Source: Gemmatimonadales bacterium
Lineage (GTDB): Bacteria > Gemmatimonadota > Gemmatimonadetes > Gemmatimonadales > GWC2-71-9
DNA length: 64,000 nt
Direction: 5' to 3'
Assembly: GCA_036265815.1 (NCBI GenBank)
Contig: DATAOI010000030.1
Coordinates: forward strand, 49,273 to 113,272
Part shown: in pieces, positions 26,500 to 38,322 of the stretch
Layout of the letters: every line of letters starts with the position of its first letter
Numbering within the stretch: position 1 is the stretch's first letter
Notes under the pieces: generated by a model
Told to the model about the DNA's origin: nothing
Seen by the model: the letters and a program-made list of their open reading frames with translations, nothing else
Databases searched by the model: none
Made by a program: the position numbers and the translations under genes

Positions 26500-29400
26500 A
26501 TGCTGACCACCCTGGTCCGAGGCGCCATCCGGCACCGTGGCGTGGTGATCGGGTTGGCGCTTGCACTGGTGGTCTACGGAGCGGGTGTCGTCGCCGGATC
26601 CCGGCTCGACGTCTTTCCGGAGTTCGCGCCACCCCAGGTCTCCATCCAGACCGAGGCGCCGGGGCTCTCGCCGGAACAGGTCGAGATCCTGGTGACCAAG
26701 CCGATTGAGGACGCGATCAACGGCGTCGAGGGCATCGCCGCCGTCCGCTCGCAGTCGATCCAGGGCCTCTCCGTCATCACCGCGGTACTCGCGGAGCACG
26801 TCGACATCTATCGCGCTCGGCAGTCGCTGGCGGAGCGGCTGGGCGAGGCCGCGGGCCGGCTGCCCGAGACGGTTCAGCCGCCGGTCCTGACCCCGCTCAC
26901 TTCGTCTTCCAGCACCGTGCTGGTGATCGGCCTCACCTCGGGAACCCGCTCACCGGCGGAGCAGCGCACGTTCGCCGATTGGGTGCTGCGGCCCCGGCTG
27001 CTCGCGACGCCGGGTGTGTCCAAGGTGGCGGTGTTCGGCGGTGAGGTCCGCCAGCTCCAGATCCAGCTCGATCCGGAACGCATGCGGACCTACGGGATCG
27101 GAGTTGCCGAGGTGACGGACGCGGCCCGTGAGGCCACCGGCGTTCGCGGTGCAGGCGTGATCGACCAGCCGAATCAGCGGATCACCATCCGCGCGGAGGG
27201 CCAGGCGCTGACACCCGAAGCGCTGGGTCGGACCGTCGTGCGGGAACAGGGAGGATCGGTCCTCCACCTCACCGACATCGCGCGGGTCGTCGAGGCTGCC
27301 GAGCCCCGCATCGGGGAAGGGGGGGTGCAGGGGCAGCGTGGTCTCGTCATCGTCGTCTCGGCGCAGCTCGGCGCCAACACCAAGGTCGTAGCACAGCGCG
27401 TGGAAGCGGCCCTGGCGCGGCTGGAGCCCACCATTCGCGCGAGCGGGCTGCTCCTGCATCCCAGGATCTTCCGGCCCTCGGAGTTCATCGACCTGGCCCT
27501 GCGGAACATCGTGACCTCGCTGTTGCTGGGTGCGGTGCTGGTCGCCGCGATTCTGCTGGTCTTCCTCTCCGACCTCAGCGCCGCCGCCATCTCCCTCACC
27601 GCCATTCCGCTCTCCCTGCTCACCGCGCTCATCGTGCTCGACCTCCTCGGCTTCGGGATCAACACCCTTACGCTCGGCGGCCTCGCCATCGCGCTGGGGG
27701 AGGTGGTGGACGATGCCATCATCGACGTGGAGAACATCGCCCGCCGGCTGCGGGAGCACCGGGCCGCGGGAGGACGGGGCCGGAGCGCCGCGGCCGTGGT
27801 GCTCGATGCGTCACTGGAGGTTCGGGGAAGCGTGGTCTACGCCACCTTCGTGGTGGCCGTGGTCTTTCTCCCGGTGCTCGCGCTGACCGGGGTGCAGGGC
27901 GCGTTGTTCCGGCCGCTGGGCCTGGCCTATATCCTGGCGATCCTCGCGTCCCTGGGAGTGGCATTGACCGTGACGCCCGCCCTCACGCTGTTCCTGCTCG
28001 GCCGGCGCAGTCACCGGACGCATGAGTCGCCGGCGCTCGCCTGGATCAAGGCGCGCTACGCCCGTCGGCTCGAGTGGCTGGCCGACCGCCCCGTCGCGGT
28101 CGGCGCCGCTACGGCGCTGCTCTGTCTCGCTGCACTGGCGACGCTCCCTTTCTTCGGGGCCACCTTCCTCCCCGAGTTTCGTGAGGGCCACTACCTGATA
28201 CACATGTCCGCCGTCCCGGGCACCTCGCTGGATGAATCGATGCGACTGGGAGCCCGGGTGACGGAAGCGCTGCGTCGGGACCCGCGTGTTCGTTCCGTGG
28301 CTCAGCGCATCGGGCGCGCCGAGCTGTCGGAGGACACCTGGGGAACCCACTACACCGAGTTCGAGGTGGACCTGGTGCCGCTCAAGGGCCGGGAGGCTGA
28401 GACCGTGCAGGATGATCTGCGGGCGGTTCTCGCCCGCTTCCCCGGCGTCAACTTCGCCATCAGAGGATTCCTCGCGGAGCGAATCGAGGAGACGCTCACC
28501 GGGTCCACCGCGGAGCTGGTCGTTCGGGTGTTCGGAGATGACCTCGATAGTCTCGATCTGGCCGCCCGCAGGGTCGCCCAGACGCTGGCCCGCGTGCGCG
28601 GCACCGCCGACGTGCAGTACGATCCGCCGCCGGTAGCGCCGGAGGTGGTGATCCGCCTCCGGCCGGCCGAGCTGCCGCTCTACGGTCTTCGCCCCAACGA
28701 GGTCCTCACGGCGATTGCCACGGCGACCCGGGGCGCCCGGGTCGGCCAGACCTTCGACGGAAACCGCGCCACCGACGTGGTGGTCACGCTCCTGCCGGAG
28801 CGCCGGGCCCGGCCCGAGGACCTCAAGGCCCTCCCGCTCGCGGGCGTGAGCGGCCGGCTGGTGGAGCTGGGCCAGGTCGCGGACGTGGCACGGACGACAG
28901 GGCGATTCCTCATCAGCCACGTGGGAGCCCGCCGGGTGCAGACGGTGACCGCGAACGTACGCGGGCGCGACGTCGAGAGCGTGACCCGCGATCTCGAGCG
29001 CACCCTCGGACCGTCGGCCAGACTGCCGGCCGGCGTCTACGCCGAGATCGGGGGCAGCGGCACCGCGCAGCGAGCGGCGCGAGCGGAGCTGCTCCGCAAC
29101 AGCCTGCTGGCCGGGGCGGGGATCCTGATGCTGCTGTGGCTGGCCTTCGGGGAGGCACGCCGGCTCCTGCTGGTGCTGGCCAATCTTCCGTTCGCGCTGG
29201 TGGGCGGCGTGCTCGCGGTCTTCGCCACGGGCGGGCTGCTCTCGCTCGGGTCGCTGGTCGGCTTCGTCACCCTGTTCGGCATCGCCACGCGGAATGCGGT
29301 GATGCTGATCTCGCACTACGATCACCTGGTGCGGGAGGAGGGCGCGACCTGGGGTCGGTCCACCGCCACCCGCGGCGCCTTGGAGCGGCTCGGTCCGATT

Positions 29401-29601
29401 TTGATGACGGCGCTGGTGACCGCGCTCGGCCTTCTTCCGCTGGCGCTGGGGAGCGGCGACCCGGGGCGCGAGATCGAGGGTCCGATGGCGATCGTCATCT
29501 TGGGCGGCTTGACCACGTCCACTTTGCTCAGCCTCTTCGTGCTGCCCACCCTGGCCCTACGCTTCGGCCGCTTCGCAGCTGCCGGTGAGGAGGTCGAGTA
29601 G
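26500..29601 (+). CDS. RND efflux permease, CusA/CzcA (heavy-metal) family
   Basis: This 1033-residue inner-membrane proton antiporter has the length and layout of the HME-RND family: TM1, a large periplasmic domain, TM2-6, a second periplasmic domain and TM8-12. Visible family motifs are DVFPEFAPPQVSIQTEAPGLSPEQVE and, in TM4, the acidic GEVVDDAIIDVENIARRL. Acidic TM4 residues drive proton coupling. The C-terminal half ends in GIATRNAVMLISHY and GPMAIVILGGLTTSTLLSL. The GEVVDDAI pattern differs from the DFGxxVDGAVV of classical CzcA, so the substrate may be different; metal export is inferred from family only. Confidence 0.9.
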   Translation: MLTTLVRGAIRHRGVVIGLALALVVYGAGVVAGSRLDVFPEFAPPQVSIQTEAPGLSPEQVEILVTKPIEDAINGVEGIAAVRSQSIQGLSVITAVLAEHVDIYRARQSLAERLGEAAGRLPETVQPPVLTPLTSSSSTVLVIGLTSGTRSPAEQRTFADWVLRPRLLATPGVSKVAVFGGEVRQLQIQLDPERMRTYGIGVAEVTDAAREATGVRGAGVIDQPNQRITIRAEGQALTPEALGRTVVREQGGSVLHLTDIARVVEAAEPRIGEGGVQGQRGLVIVVSAQLGANTKVVAQRVEAALARLEPTIRASGLLLHPRIFRPSEFIDLALRNIVTSLLLGAVLVAAILLVFLSDLSAAAISLTAIPLSLLTALIVLDLLGFGINTLTLGGLAIALGEVVDDAIIDVENIARRLREHRAAGGRGRSAAAVVLDASLEVRGSVVYATFVVAVVFLPVLALTGVQGALFRPLGLAYILAILASLGVALTVTPALTLFLLGRRSHRTHESPALAWIKARYARRLEWLADRPVAVGAATALLCLAALATLPFFGATFLPEFREGHYLIHMSAVPGTSLDESMRLGARVTEALRRDPRVRSVAQRIGRAELSEDTWGTHYTEFEVDLVPLKGREAETVQDDLRAVLARFPGVNFAIRGFLAERIEETLTGSTAELVVRVFGDDLDSLDLAARRVAQTLARVRGTADVQYDPPPVAPEVVIRLRPAELPLYGLRPNEVLTAIATATRGARVGQTFDGNRATDVVVTLLPERRARPEDLKALPLAGVSGRLVELGQVADVARTTGRFLISHVGARRVQTVTANVRGRDVESVTRDLERTLGPSARLPAGVYAEIGGSGTAQRAARAELLRNSLLAGAGILMLLWLAFGEARRLLLVLANLPFALVGGVLAVFATGGLLSLGSLVGFVTLFGIATRNAVMLISHYDHLVREEGATWGRSTATRGALERLGPILMTALVTALGLLPLALGSGDPGREIEGPMAIVILGGLTTSTLLSLFVLPTLALRFGRFAAAGEEVE

Positions 29602-29603
29602 GA

Positions 29604-31328
29604 TCACCCCACGATCCCGGCCGATGCCGGGTCGGTCCGCTCGAACACCCCGCCGAGCCAGCGCACCAGAAGCATCGCCTCTCCCGCCAGCGCAAGGAGC
29701 AAGACTACGCTCCCCGGCACGATCGCCCAGAGCCCGGCCGGATCTCCCAGCAGCAGAAACATCCCCGCGCCGAGCGCCGCCGGCACCGACAAGGCGAGCC
29801 CGAGCACCGCGAGGAACGCGACTACCATCAACATGTTCTGGCCCAGCACCTCGACCCCGCCGGGACGACCCCCACCTAGATGGACCCATGCGGGAAAGAG
29901 GATCGCCGCCGCGTTGTGGATGAGCAGGCCCATGAAGTTGATCGCCGGCAGATACACCAGCGCGGCGGCCAGAATGATGCTCCGCATTTTCAGTCCAGGC
30001 TCGGCGCCGGCGTTTCCCAGGAGCGCCAGATAGGCCACCAGGAGGAGCGCGAGCTGGGCCACGGTGAGCACCAGGGTGGAGGCGGCCACCTCCGCGGTCA
30101 CGATCGCGGTTCCCTTGAGCGGGTAGCTTCGCAGCAGGTCGAGCTTGAGCAGGTCTCCCCGGAGATCATTCCTCACCCATTGGGGTCCGATGACGATCAT
30201 CAGTCCGGCCCACGTCGCGGCCAGCCAGCCCGCCAGCTCGGCGACGCCGCCATGTGAGGTGAACGACAGCAGGGTCACAACCACGCTCGCCAGCGCCAGG
30301 CCGGCCGCGGTGTTGCGGATCCGGCGAGTGCGGACCACGGCCAGCAGGTTCTTCCAGAGGATCGCGCCCGCCGGCCAGCCCAGGGGCCGAAGCCGAAGGA
30401 ACGGCGGGAGCCGCCGGTGGGCCAGCCGCGGCACGACACTCGCACCCGAGCGTCCCGCCGCCAGGTGCTTGGCTCGCTGGAGCGACGCTTCCGCGGCTGC
30501 CTCCTCGAACGCCGTGTCCGAGCGGATCACCCAGATGTAGTGAAGGACCAGCAGAAGCATGGCCGGCCCGACCGCCCGGAGCCACGCATCCGGCGTCGGC
30601 GCGGTGAGCGGGCGGACCATGATCTCGAAGGGACGGAGCAGCGATCCCAAGAGCGGTCGGCTGCTGGCCTCCACGATAGCGGCCAGAAAGCTCGGTGCCC
30701 CTTCGGACCACCCCTCGCCCAGCGCGGGCAGCGCGTCCCGGACGCTCCACACGAACGCGATCAGCACCGCGCCGACCGCCAGCAGGGACATCACCCGGTG
30801 GCGCAGGGCGAACCGCCCGTGCTCCAGCAGACTGGTTCGCACAAACGAGGCACCCAGCCGGTGGAAGGACAGGGTAGTGAGGAGAATCCAGATGGAGAGC
30901 GCCCGGAGCCAGGGCGAGACACCGAACCGCTCGCGGGCCAGGATCAGGGTCCAGAGGAGCGAATTGAAGAGGATGAGCAGCTGGTTCCGGAGCAGCTTGT
31001 AGTGCACCAGCCCGGTGCGGGTGACGGGACCGGAGAACAGAAAGGTGACCTCCGCGGGCGAGAAGGCGAGCACCCGGCGCTCCACCCCGAAGACCCACCC
31101 CCATGCCGCCGTGCCGGCCACCGCCAGCGCGGCCAGCAGCTCGACCCAGCGGCTCTCGATGCCGCGCGGCGCCGTCGGTGCCGGCCGCTGCTGCACCAGC
31201 ACGAGCCAGAGATATCCCAGCCCGAACGCCACGGCCGCGAGGTAGCGCGGACTCCGAAGCTGCCGGAGCTGCCGCGCCAGACGGTTGCGTCCCGTGCACC
31301 AGGCCAGATAGCGGAACGCCTGGATCAT
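29604..31328 (-). CDS. ABC exporter permease-like membrane protein (putative ABC_export family)
   Basis: The 574-residue protein, convergent with the RND gene (2-nt gap), begins MIQAFRYLAWCTGRNRLARQ. It has about 12 hydrophobic helices separated by basic loops; the EVTFLFSGPVTRTGLVHYKLLRNQ block and a GPQWVRNDLRGDLLKLDLLRSYP block suit the putative ABC exporter family (PF16962). It overlaps the upstream ATPase gene by 4 nt and is its likely membrane partner. What it transports is unknown. Confidence 0.75.
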   Translation of the reverse strand: MIQAFRYLAWCTGRNRLARQLRQLRSPRYLAAVAFGLGYLWLVLVQQRPAPTAPRGIESRWVELLAALAVAGTAAWGWVFGVERRVLAFSPAEVTFLFSGPVTRTGLVHYKLLRNQLLILFNSLLWTLILARERFGVSPWLRALSIWILLTTLSFHRLGASFVRTSLLEHGRFALRHRVMSLLAVGAVLIAFVWSVRDALPALGEGWSEGAPSFLAAIVEASSRPLLGSLLRPFEIMVRPLTAPTPDAWLRAVGPAMLLLVLHYIWVIRSDTAFEEAAAEASLQRAKHLAAGRSGASVVPRLAHRRLPPFLRLRPLGWPAGAILWKNLLAVVRTRRIRNTAAGLALASVVVTLLSFTSHGGVAELAGWLAATWAGLMIVIGPQWVRNDLRGDLLKLDLLRSYPLKGTAIVTAEVAASTLVLTVAQLALLLVAYLALLGNAGAEPGLKMRSIILAAALVYLPAINFMGLLIHNAAAILFPAWVHLGGGRPGGVEVLGQNMLMVVAFLAVLGLALSVPAALGAGMFLLLGDPAGLWAIVPGSVVLLLALAGEAMLLVRWLGGVFERTDPASAGIVG

Positions 31329-32062
31329 GCTTCGGCCGGCCCCTCCTGACCGATCAGCGCCAGAAACACGTCCTCCAGCCGCCGGCCCAGCATCTCGGGC
31401 CGCTCGGCAATGATCTCGGGGATGGTGCCGAAGGCCACCGCTTTGCCCCGGTTCATGATGAGCACCCGGGTACAGATCTCTTCCACCAGATGCAGCAGAT
31501 GGGAGCTCAGGATCACCGCCGCTCCCTCCTCGGCCCGGCGTACGATGGTCGCTTTCATCCGACGAATCCCCACCGGATCGAGGCCGGTCAGCGGCTCGTC
31601 CAGCAGCAGCGCGCCGGGATGGTGCAGCAGCCCGCAGGCGATGGCGAGCTTCTGCTTCATGCCCCGCGAGAGCTCGCCCGGCAACGCGCTCCGCTTGGCG
31701 GTCAGTCCCAACTCCTCCAGAATGCCGGGGAGGCGCTCCTCCACCTCCGGCACCTGATACAGACGGCCCACGAAACGAAGGTGCTCTTCGACGGTCAGGT
31801 AGTCGAACAGATGCGGCTCATCGGGAATGAAGGCCAGCACCCGCTTGGCGGCCACCGGCTCGCCGGCCAGATCGTGCCCCGCGATCCGGATCCGGCCGGC
31901 ACTCGGAATGATGATGCCGGCGATGCTCCGGATCGTGGTGGTCTTCCCGGCGCCGTTGGGGCCGACCAGGCCGAGCACTTCCCCCGGCTGGACCCGGAAC
32001 GACAGGCCCTGGACGGCGGGGAAGTCTCCGTAGAGCTTTTGCAGTCCGTCGACCTCGATCAC
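31325..32062 (-). CDS. ABC transporter ATP-binding protein
   Basis: This 245-residue ATPase has a full set of ABC motifs: Walker A GPNGAGKTTT, a Q-loop region (FIPDEPHLFDYLTVEEHL), the signature LSRGMKQKL, Walker B ALLLDEPLTGLDP and the switch His in SSHLLH. The start is a GTG (32062). RGMKQKL is the signature variant common in ABC-2-type drug or Na+ exporters. With the permease gene overlapping by 4 nt it forms a two-component exporter. Divergent transcription with the gene at 32170 leaves a shared 107-nt regulatory gap. Confidence 0.93.
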   Translation of the reverse strand: MIEVDGLQKLYGDFPAVQGLSFRVQPGEVLGLVGPNGAGKTTTIRSIAGIIIPSAGRIRIAGHDLAGEPVAAKRVLAFIPDEPHLFDYLTVEEHLRFVGRLYQVPEVEERLPGILEELGLTAKRSALPGELSRGMKQKLAIACGLLHHPGALLLDEPLTGLDPVGIRRMKATIVRRAEEGAAVILSSHLLHLVEEICTRVLIMNRGKAVAFGTIPEIIAERPEMLGRRLEDVFLALIGQEGPAEA

Positions 32063-32169
32063 CGGGCCGCCCGGTGAAACTTTCGCAGGTCGCGAAGCGT
32101 CTCTCGATGAAACATATTTACTCCAGTCACCGTCGTCCGCCGGATGCTGGGTCTCGGAGCGGAGGGTCT

Positions 32170-32886
32170 ATGCGAAACTACTGGATACGGATCGCGCTCG
32201 GGGCGCTGGGCATCTTTGCCGTGGGGATGATCGGGGTCACCCTGGCCCGCCGGGGTATGGCCAAGGTCAGCGACGTGGTCGCCGGCACCGGGCCCATCAG
32301 CATCCCCCTGGCGATCATCCCGTTTCAGCTCAACGGCAACAAACTGGGCAACCTTCAGCGTCTGGTGCTGTACCGGGAGACCCCCAAGAAGGTGTCCTCG
32401 GTGCAGCTCGAGGTGAAGCTCACCGACTCGCTTCTGGCCCGTGGGCTGGAGGGGTGCCGCCTGGCGGCCAACCTGGATAGCGAAAATCGCCACGGCCCCG
32501 GCATTCACGTCCGGACCGGCAGCGGGAACAAAGGCACCTTCTGGTGCAGCAAGGAAGGGGCGGATAGCGGGCTGGTGGAGTACGGGCACGCGGTCTTCCA
32601 CCCGGGTGAGATCACCGTGCCGCTGTTGTTGCCGCAGGACCTGGTCGACGATCTGCGGAAAGGCGATTTCGGCGACGATGCCGACTCCTCCGATCTCGCC
32701 GACTCCATCAGCGACGCTGTCGAGGCGCGCGCGGAATCGATCTCCGATGCCGCCGAGCGGATGGCCGATTCCATCAGCCGGCGAAGCGAGAGTCTCGCCG
32801 ACTCCCTGCGGTCCGAGGGGGCACGCCGCGCCGACTCGGCGAGGACGGCGCCGCGACGCATGGCGGACTCCGCGCGCGCCCGCTAG
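32170..32886 (+). CDS. Membrane-anchored protein with a C-terminal 11-residue repeat; no known family
   Basis: I do not recognise a family. The 238-residue protein from ATG 32170 (preceded by GGAGGG) has one N-terminal hydrophobic segment (about residues 6-27), so it is probably anchored in, or secreted across, the membrane. Residues 40-160 form a compact domain with two Cys (96 and 126) that could pair in the periplasm ([21 protein letters not shown]). Residues 177-238 are an exact 11-residue repeat with A[D/E]S at positions 177, 188, 199, 210, 221 and 232, rich in Asp, Ser, Arg and Ala. A GTG at 32074 would add 32 residues before the membrane segment and is less likely. It lies upstream of the amidotransferase gene. 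Confidence 0.6.
   Translation: MRNYWIRIALGALGIFAVGMIGVTLARRGMAKVSDVVAGTGPISIPLAIIPFQLNGNKLGNLQRLVLYRETPKKVSSVQLEVKLTDSLLARGLEGCRLAANLDSENRHGPGIHVRTGSGNKGTFWCSKEGADSGLVEYGHAVFHPGEITVPLLLPQDLVDDLRKGDFGDDADSSDLADSISDAVEARAESISDAAERMADSISRRSESLADSLRSEGARRADSARTAPRRMADSARAR
32698..32883 (+). repeat. Degenerate 33-bp tandem repeats encoding a hendecad (11-residue) motif
   Basis: The codons for Ala-Asp/Glu-Ser recur exactly every 33 bases from 32698 to 32863, in six copies, with the last cut short by the stop. Typical units read [22 protein letters not shown] and [11 protein letters not shown]. Conservation lies in the ADS start and in small or hydrophobic residues further along. Confidence 0.85.
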
Positions 32887-32897
32887 CTTCGGAGTCC

Positions 32898-33512
32898 ATG
32901 CTCTTCGTCCTCGACAACTACGACAGCTTCACCTACAACCTGGTCCAGTATGCCGGCGAGCTGGGCGCCGATCCGGTGGTCTACCGGAACGACGCGCTCA
33001 CGGTCGCGGACGTCCTCGCCCTCTCGCCCGGTGCCATCGTCATCTCGCCCGGGCCCTGCACCCCCCGCGAGGCGGGGATCTCGGTCCCGCTGGTCCGCGC
33101 CGCGGCCGGCCGGGTGCCCCTGCTCGGTGTCTGCCTGGGTCATCAAGCCATCGGCGATGCCTTCGGCGGCCGCGTGGTGCGGGCCGACCGGCTGATGCAC
33201 GGAAAGACCACCATGGTCCAGCACTCCGGCCACATGCTGTTCCAGCAGATCCCCAGCCCCTTCGAGGCCATGCGCTACCATTCGCTGGTGGTCTCGCCCG
33301 CGGGTCTGCCGGCAGAGCTCGAGGTCACCGCGTGGTCCGCGGACCGCCCGGCCGGCAGTGAGATCATGGCGTTGTGCCACCGGACGCTGCCCATTTATGG
33401 GGTGCAGTTCCACCCCGAGTCGGTCGGCACCAGCCAGGGAAAACGCCTCCTGACGAACTTTCTGGCACTAACCCGGGATGGCGCCACCCTGAGCCCGGCT
33501 GGTGTTCCCTAA
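32898..33512 (+). CDS. Glutamine amidotransferase, anthranilate/aminodeoxychorismate synthase component II
   Basis: This 204-residue class I amidotransferase hydrolyses glutamine to supply ammonia to a TrpE or PabB partner. It has the N-terminal [19 protein letters not shown], the nucleophile Cys in [10 protein letters not shown] and the His-Glu pair in [12 protein letters not shown]. These features fit TrpG/PabA, which often serves both folate and tryptophan synthesis. No trpE or pabB is in the window. TAGCTT at 32884-32889 resembles a -10, with a GGAG before the ATG, but no -35 is evident. The gene is followed by a 92-nt gap. Confidence 0.93.
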   Translation: MLFVLDNYDSFTYNLVQYAGELGADPVVYRNDALTVADVLALSPGAIVISPGPCTPREAGISVPLVRAAAGRVPLLGVCLGHQAIGDAFGGRVVRADRLMHGKTTMVQHSGHMLFQQIPSPFEAMRYHSLVVSPAGLPAELEVTAWSADRPAGSEIMALCHRTLPIYGVQFHPESVGTSQGKRLLTNFLALTRDGATLSPAGVP

Positions 33513-33573
33513 GACTCTGGCCCGCAGGCTGATAGCCGTTACCAACGGGACGGTTCGGGAGGCGGCATGAGTT

Positions 33574-33602
33574 TTGACTGAGTTGCCGCGTCCGATTACC
33601 TT
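33574..33602 (+). promoter_or_regulatory. Candidate promoter for the kdsB-rpoN operon
   Basis: TTGACT (33574-33579; 5 of 6 consensus) and TACCTT (33597-33602) are spaced by 17 nt, immediately before the two ATGs (33605 and 33608). Transcription would begin about 6-7 nt after the -10, at or inside the start codons, so the mRNA would be leaderless. No Shine-Dalgarno precedes kdsB, which fits. It is the best of the candidate promoters on the left side. Confidence 0.45.
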
Positions 33603-33604
33603 CC

Positions 33605-36019
<2,415 letters not shown>

Positions 36020-36020
<1 letters not shown>

Positions 36021-36820
36021 TGGGATGGACCTTTGGCCGCGTCCCTTTTCTGATTGCCGGCCCCTGTGTGGTCGAGCCGGGGGACGTGCTCCCGCGCGTG
36101 GCGGATGCGCTCGCCCGGCTCTCGCACGCACGCGGCATTCCGGTCTGCTTCAAGGCCAGCTTCGACAAGGCCAATCGGGCGCAGCCCGGCGCCACCAGAG
36201 GCCCCGGGCTGGACGAGGGCCTCCGGGTGCTGGAGCGGGTGCGCGCCTCGAGCGGCCTGCCGGTGCTCACCGACATCCACGAGTCGCAGCAGGCGGCGCC
36301 GGCGGCCGCCGTGGTCGACGCGCTGCAGATCCCGGCCTTCCTCTGCCGGCAGACCGATCTGCTGCTGGCGGCGGGCGCCACGGGCAAGCCGGTGAACGTG
36401 AAGAAGGGGCAATGGGTGGCGGCCGACGGGATGGCGGGCGCGGTCGGCAAGGTGCGGAGCGCCGGGTGCACCGATGTCGCCGTCACCGAGCGGGGCACCT
36501 TCTTCGGCTATGGCGACCTCGTGGTCGACATGCGCAACTTCGCCCGGATGCGTCAGGCCACCGGCGCGCGAGTGCTGTTCGACGCGACGCACGCGGTGCA
36601 GCAGCCGGGGCAGGGGCCGGGGGGCGCGAGCGGTGGCCACCGCGAGTTCATCCCGCAGCTCCTGGTGGCCGCGGCGGCGGCAGGTGCCGATGGCTTCTTC
36701 GTGGAAACGCATCCCGATCCCGCTCGCGCCTTGAGCGACGCGGCGACCCAGTGGCCGCTCGACCGTCTGGACGAGCTGGTCGGCCGCACACTGGACGTCT
36801 GGGCCCGGGCGCATGATTGA
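36020..36820 (+). CDS. kdsA: 3-deoxy-8-phosphooctulonate synthase (metal-dependent type)
   Basis: KdsA condenses arabinose 5-phosphate and PEP to Kdo 8-phosphate. The 266-residue protein shows FLIAGPCVVE, VCFKASFDKANR, VNVKKGQW, TERGTFFGYGDLVVDMR, FDATHAVQQPG and ETHPDPARALSD, all family blocks. The Cys of AGPC, with the His, Glu and Asp of the later motifs, reproduces the ligand set of the metal-dependent class (as in Aquifex); metal-independent enzymes such as that of E. coli have Asn at the Cys position. The ATG overlaps the pyrG stop. It overlaps kdsC by 8 nt. Confidence 0.96.
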
Positions 36821-37367
36821 TCCGGCCGTGGCGCGTCGCATCCGCGTGCTCGGGCTCGACGTCGATGGCGTGCTGACCGACAACGGCGTCTTCCTCGGCC
36901 TGATGGACGGGGAGGCGGTCGAGCTCAAGCGATTCGATATCCAGGACGGACTCGGCCTGGTGCTGCTGCGGAGCGCGGGGCTGCCGGTCATCTGGCTGAG
37001 CGGCCGATCGTCCCAGGCCACGGCCGCGCGGGCCCGCGAGCTCAAGGTCGAGGAGCTCCTTGAGGTGGCGGGCCCCGAAAAGCTGCCCGCATTCGCCGAC
37101 CTGCTGGAGCGGCGGGGCATCGGCTGGGACGAGGCCGCGTTCGTGGGAGATGATCTGGCGGACCTCCAGGTGCTCCGCCGGGTGGGGCTGCCCATCGCGG
37201 TGGCGAATGCGGTGGCTGAAGTGAAGGCCGTCGCGTCCTACGTGACCCGCGCCTCGGGCGGGCACGGCGCGGTCCGCGAGATCGCCGAGGCACTGCTGAA
37301 GGCTCGGGGGGAATGGTCCGACATTCTACGACGCTACTTCACGGAGCCGGCACACCGTGCCGTTTGA
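36813..37367 (+). CDS. kdsC: 3-deoxy-D-manno-octulosonate 8-phosphate phosphatase
   Basis: This HAD-family phosphatase removes the phosphate from Kdo 8-phosphate. The 184-residue protein has motif I as LGLDVDGVLTDNGVFLG (DVDGVLTD), motif II WLSGRSS and motif IV FVGDDLADL, the standard KdsC order. It overlaps kdsA by 8 nt and kdsD by 11 nt, so translation of the three is probably coupled. The closest alternative, the HAD domain of a KdsC-NeuA fusion, is excluded by length. Confidence 0.94.
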   Translation: MIDPAVARRIRVLGLDVDGVLTDNGVFLGLMDGEAVELKRFDIQDGLGLVLLRSAGLPVIWLSGRSSQATAARARELKVEELLEVAGPEKLPAFADLLERRGIGWDEAAFVGDDLADLQVLRRVGLPIAVANAVAEVKAVASYVTRASGGHGAVREIAEALLKARGEWSDILRRYFTEPAHRAV

Positions 37368-38322
37368 CACGCCGGTCCTGATCGAGCTCGGGCGCCGGGT
37401 CCTCCAGGTCGAGGCCTCGGCGGTGGCGAGCGTGGCCGGCCGCCTCGACGAGCGCTTCGCCCGGGCGGTGCGCCTGCTGGCCGCCGCCTCCGGGCGGGTC
37501 ATCGTGTCCGGGGTAGGGAAGTCGGGCCTGGTGGCGCGGAAGATCGCCGCCACGCTGACCTCGACCGGAACGGCGGCCGCCTACCTGCACCCGGTCGACT
37601 CGCTCCACGGCGATCTCGGCATCGTCGGCGGTCAGGACGTCGCCATTGTCTTGAGCAAGAGCGGAGAGTCGGAAGAGCTGTTCGGATTGCTGGGCTCGCT
37701 GCAGCGCTTGGGCGTGCCCATCATCGCCATCACCGGCGAGACCGACTCGACACTGGCGCGGTGCGCGGCCGTGACGCTCGATGCCGCCGTGGCGGAAGAG
37801 GCCTGCCCCCACGATCTGACTCCGACCAGCAGCACCACCGTCGCCCTCGCGCTGGGAGATGCGCTGGCCGTGGCGCTGCTCGAAGTGAAGGGATTCCGCC
37901 GGGAGGACTTTGCGGCGCTTCACCCGGGTGGCAGCCTGGGCCGGAGGCTCCTGCTCCGGGTGCGCGACGTCATGCTGCCGGCGGGGCACATTCTGGGGCC
38001 CACGGCCACCATGCACGAGGCCGTCGTGGCCCTGGCCCGCGAGCGTGGGCTCGCAATGGTGGCTGAGGACGGCCGGCTGATCGGCGTGCTCACCACCGGC
38101 GACCTCACCCGCCTGGCCGAGCGGGATTCGGCATTCCTCGGCTGCGCGGCGGTGGCGGTGATGACCCGGACACCGAAAACCGCCTCGCCCGCGGAGCTGG
38201 CCGCCTCCGCCGTCGGCACCATGGAGCGCTTCGGGGTGATCGCGCTTCCGGTGGTCGAGGCCGACGGGACCATCCTCGGGTCGGTACACCTCCACGACCT
38301 CATGCGTGCGGGGGCGGTATGA
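37357..38322 (+). CDS. kdsD: D-arabinose 5-phosphate isomerase
   Basis: KdsD makes arabinose 5-phosphate from ribulose 5-phosphate, the first step to Kdo. The 321-residue protein has a SIS domain (residues 35-170; ISGVGKSGLVARKIAATL-type loop SGVGKSGLVARK, SLHGDLGIVGGQDV, LSKSGESEEL) and two CBS domains (from about 200). The start is GTG 37357, inside the kdsC end; the ORF has no better start. DLTPTSSTTVALALGDALAVALL and FRREDFAALHPGGSLGRRL are family signatures. It overlaps lptC by 4 nt. Confidence 0.95.
   Translation: MPFDTPVLIELGRRVLQVEASAVASVAGRLDERFARAVRLLAAASGRVIVSGVGKSGLVARKIAATLTSTGTAAAYLHPVDSLHGDLGIVGGQDVAIVLSKSGESEELFGLLGSLQRLGVPIIAITGETDSTLARCAAVTLDAAVAEEACPHDLTPTSSTTVALALGDALAVALLEVKGFRREDFAALHPGGSLGRRLLLRVRDVMLPAGHILGPTATMHEAVVALARERGLAMVAEDGRLIGVLTTGDLTRLAERDSAFLGCAAVAVMTRTPKTASPAELAASAVGTMERFGVIALPVVEADGTILGSVHLHDLMRAGAV

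Noticed and set aside
29604..32062. A horizontally acquired island because the two genes are inverted
   Set aside because: Base composition and codon use look like the neighbours and no repeats or integrase flank the pair.
32074..32169. An upstream GTG start for the hendecad protein
   Set aside because: It would place 32 polar residues before the membrane anchor and has no Shine-Dalgarno; ATG 32170 follows GGAGGG.
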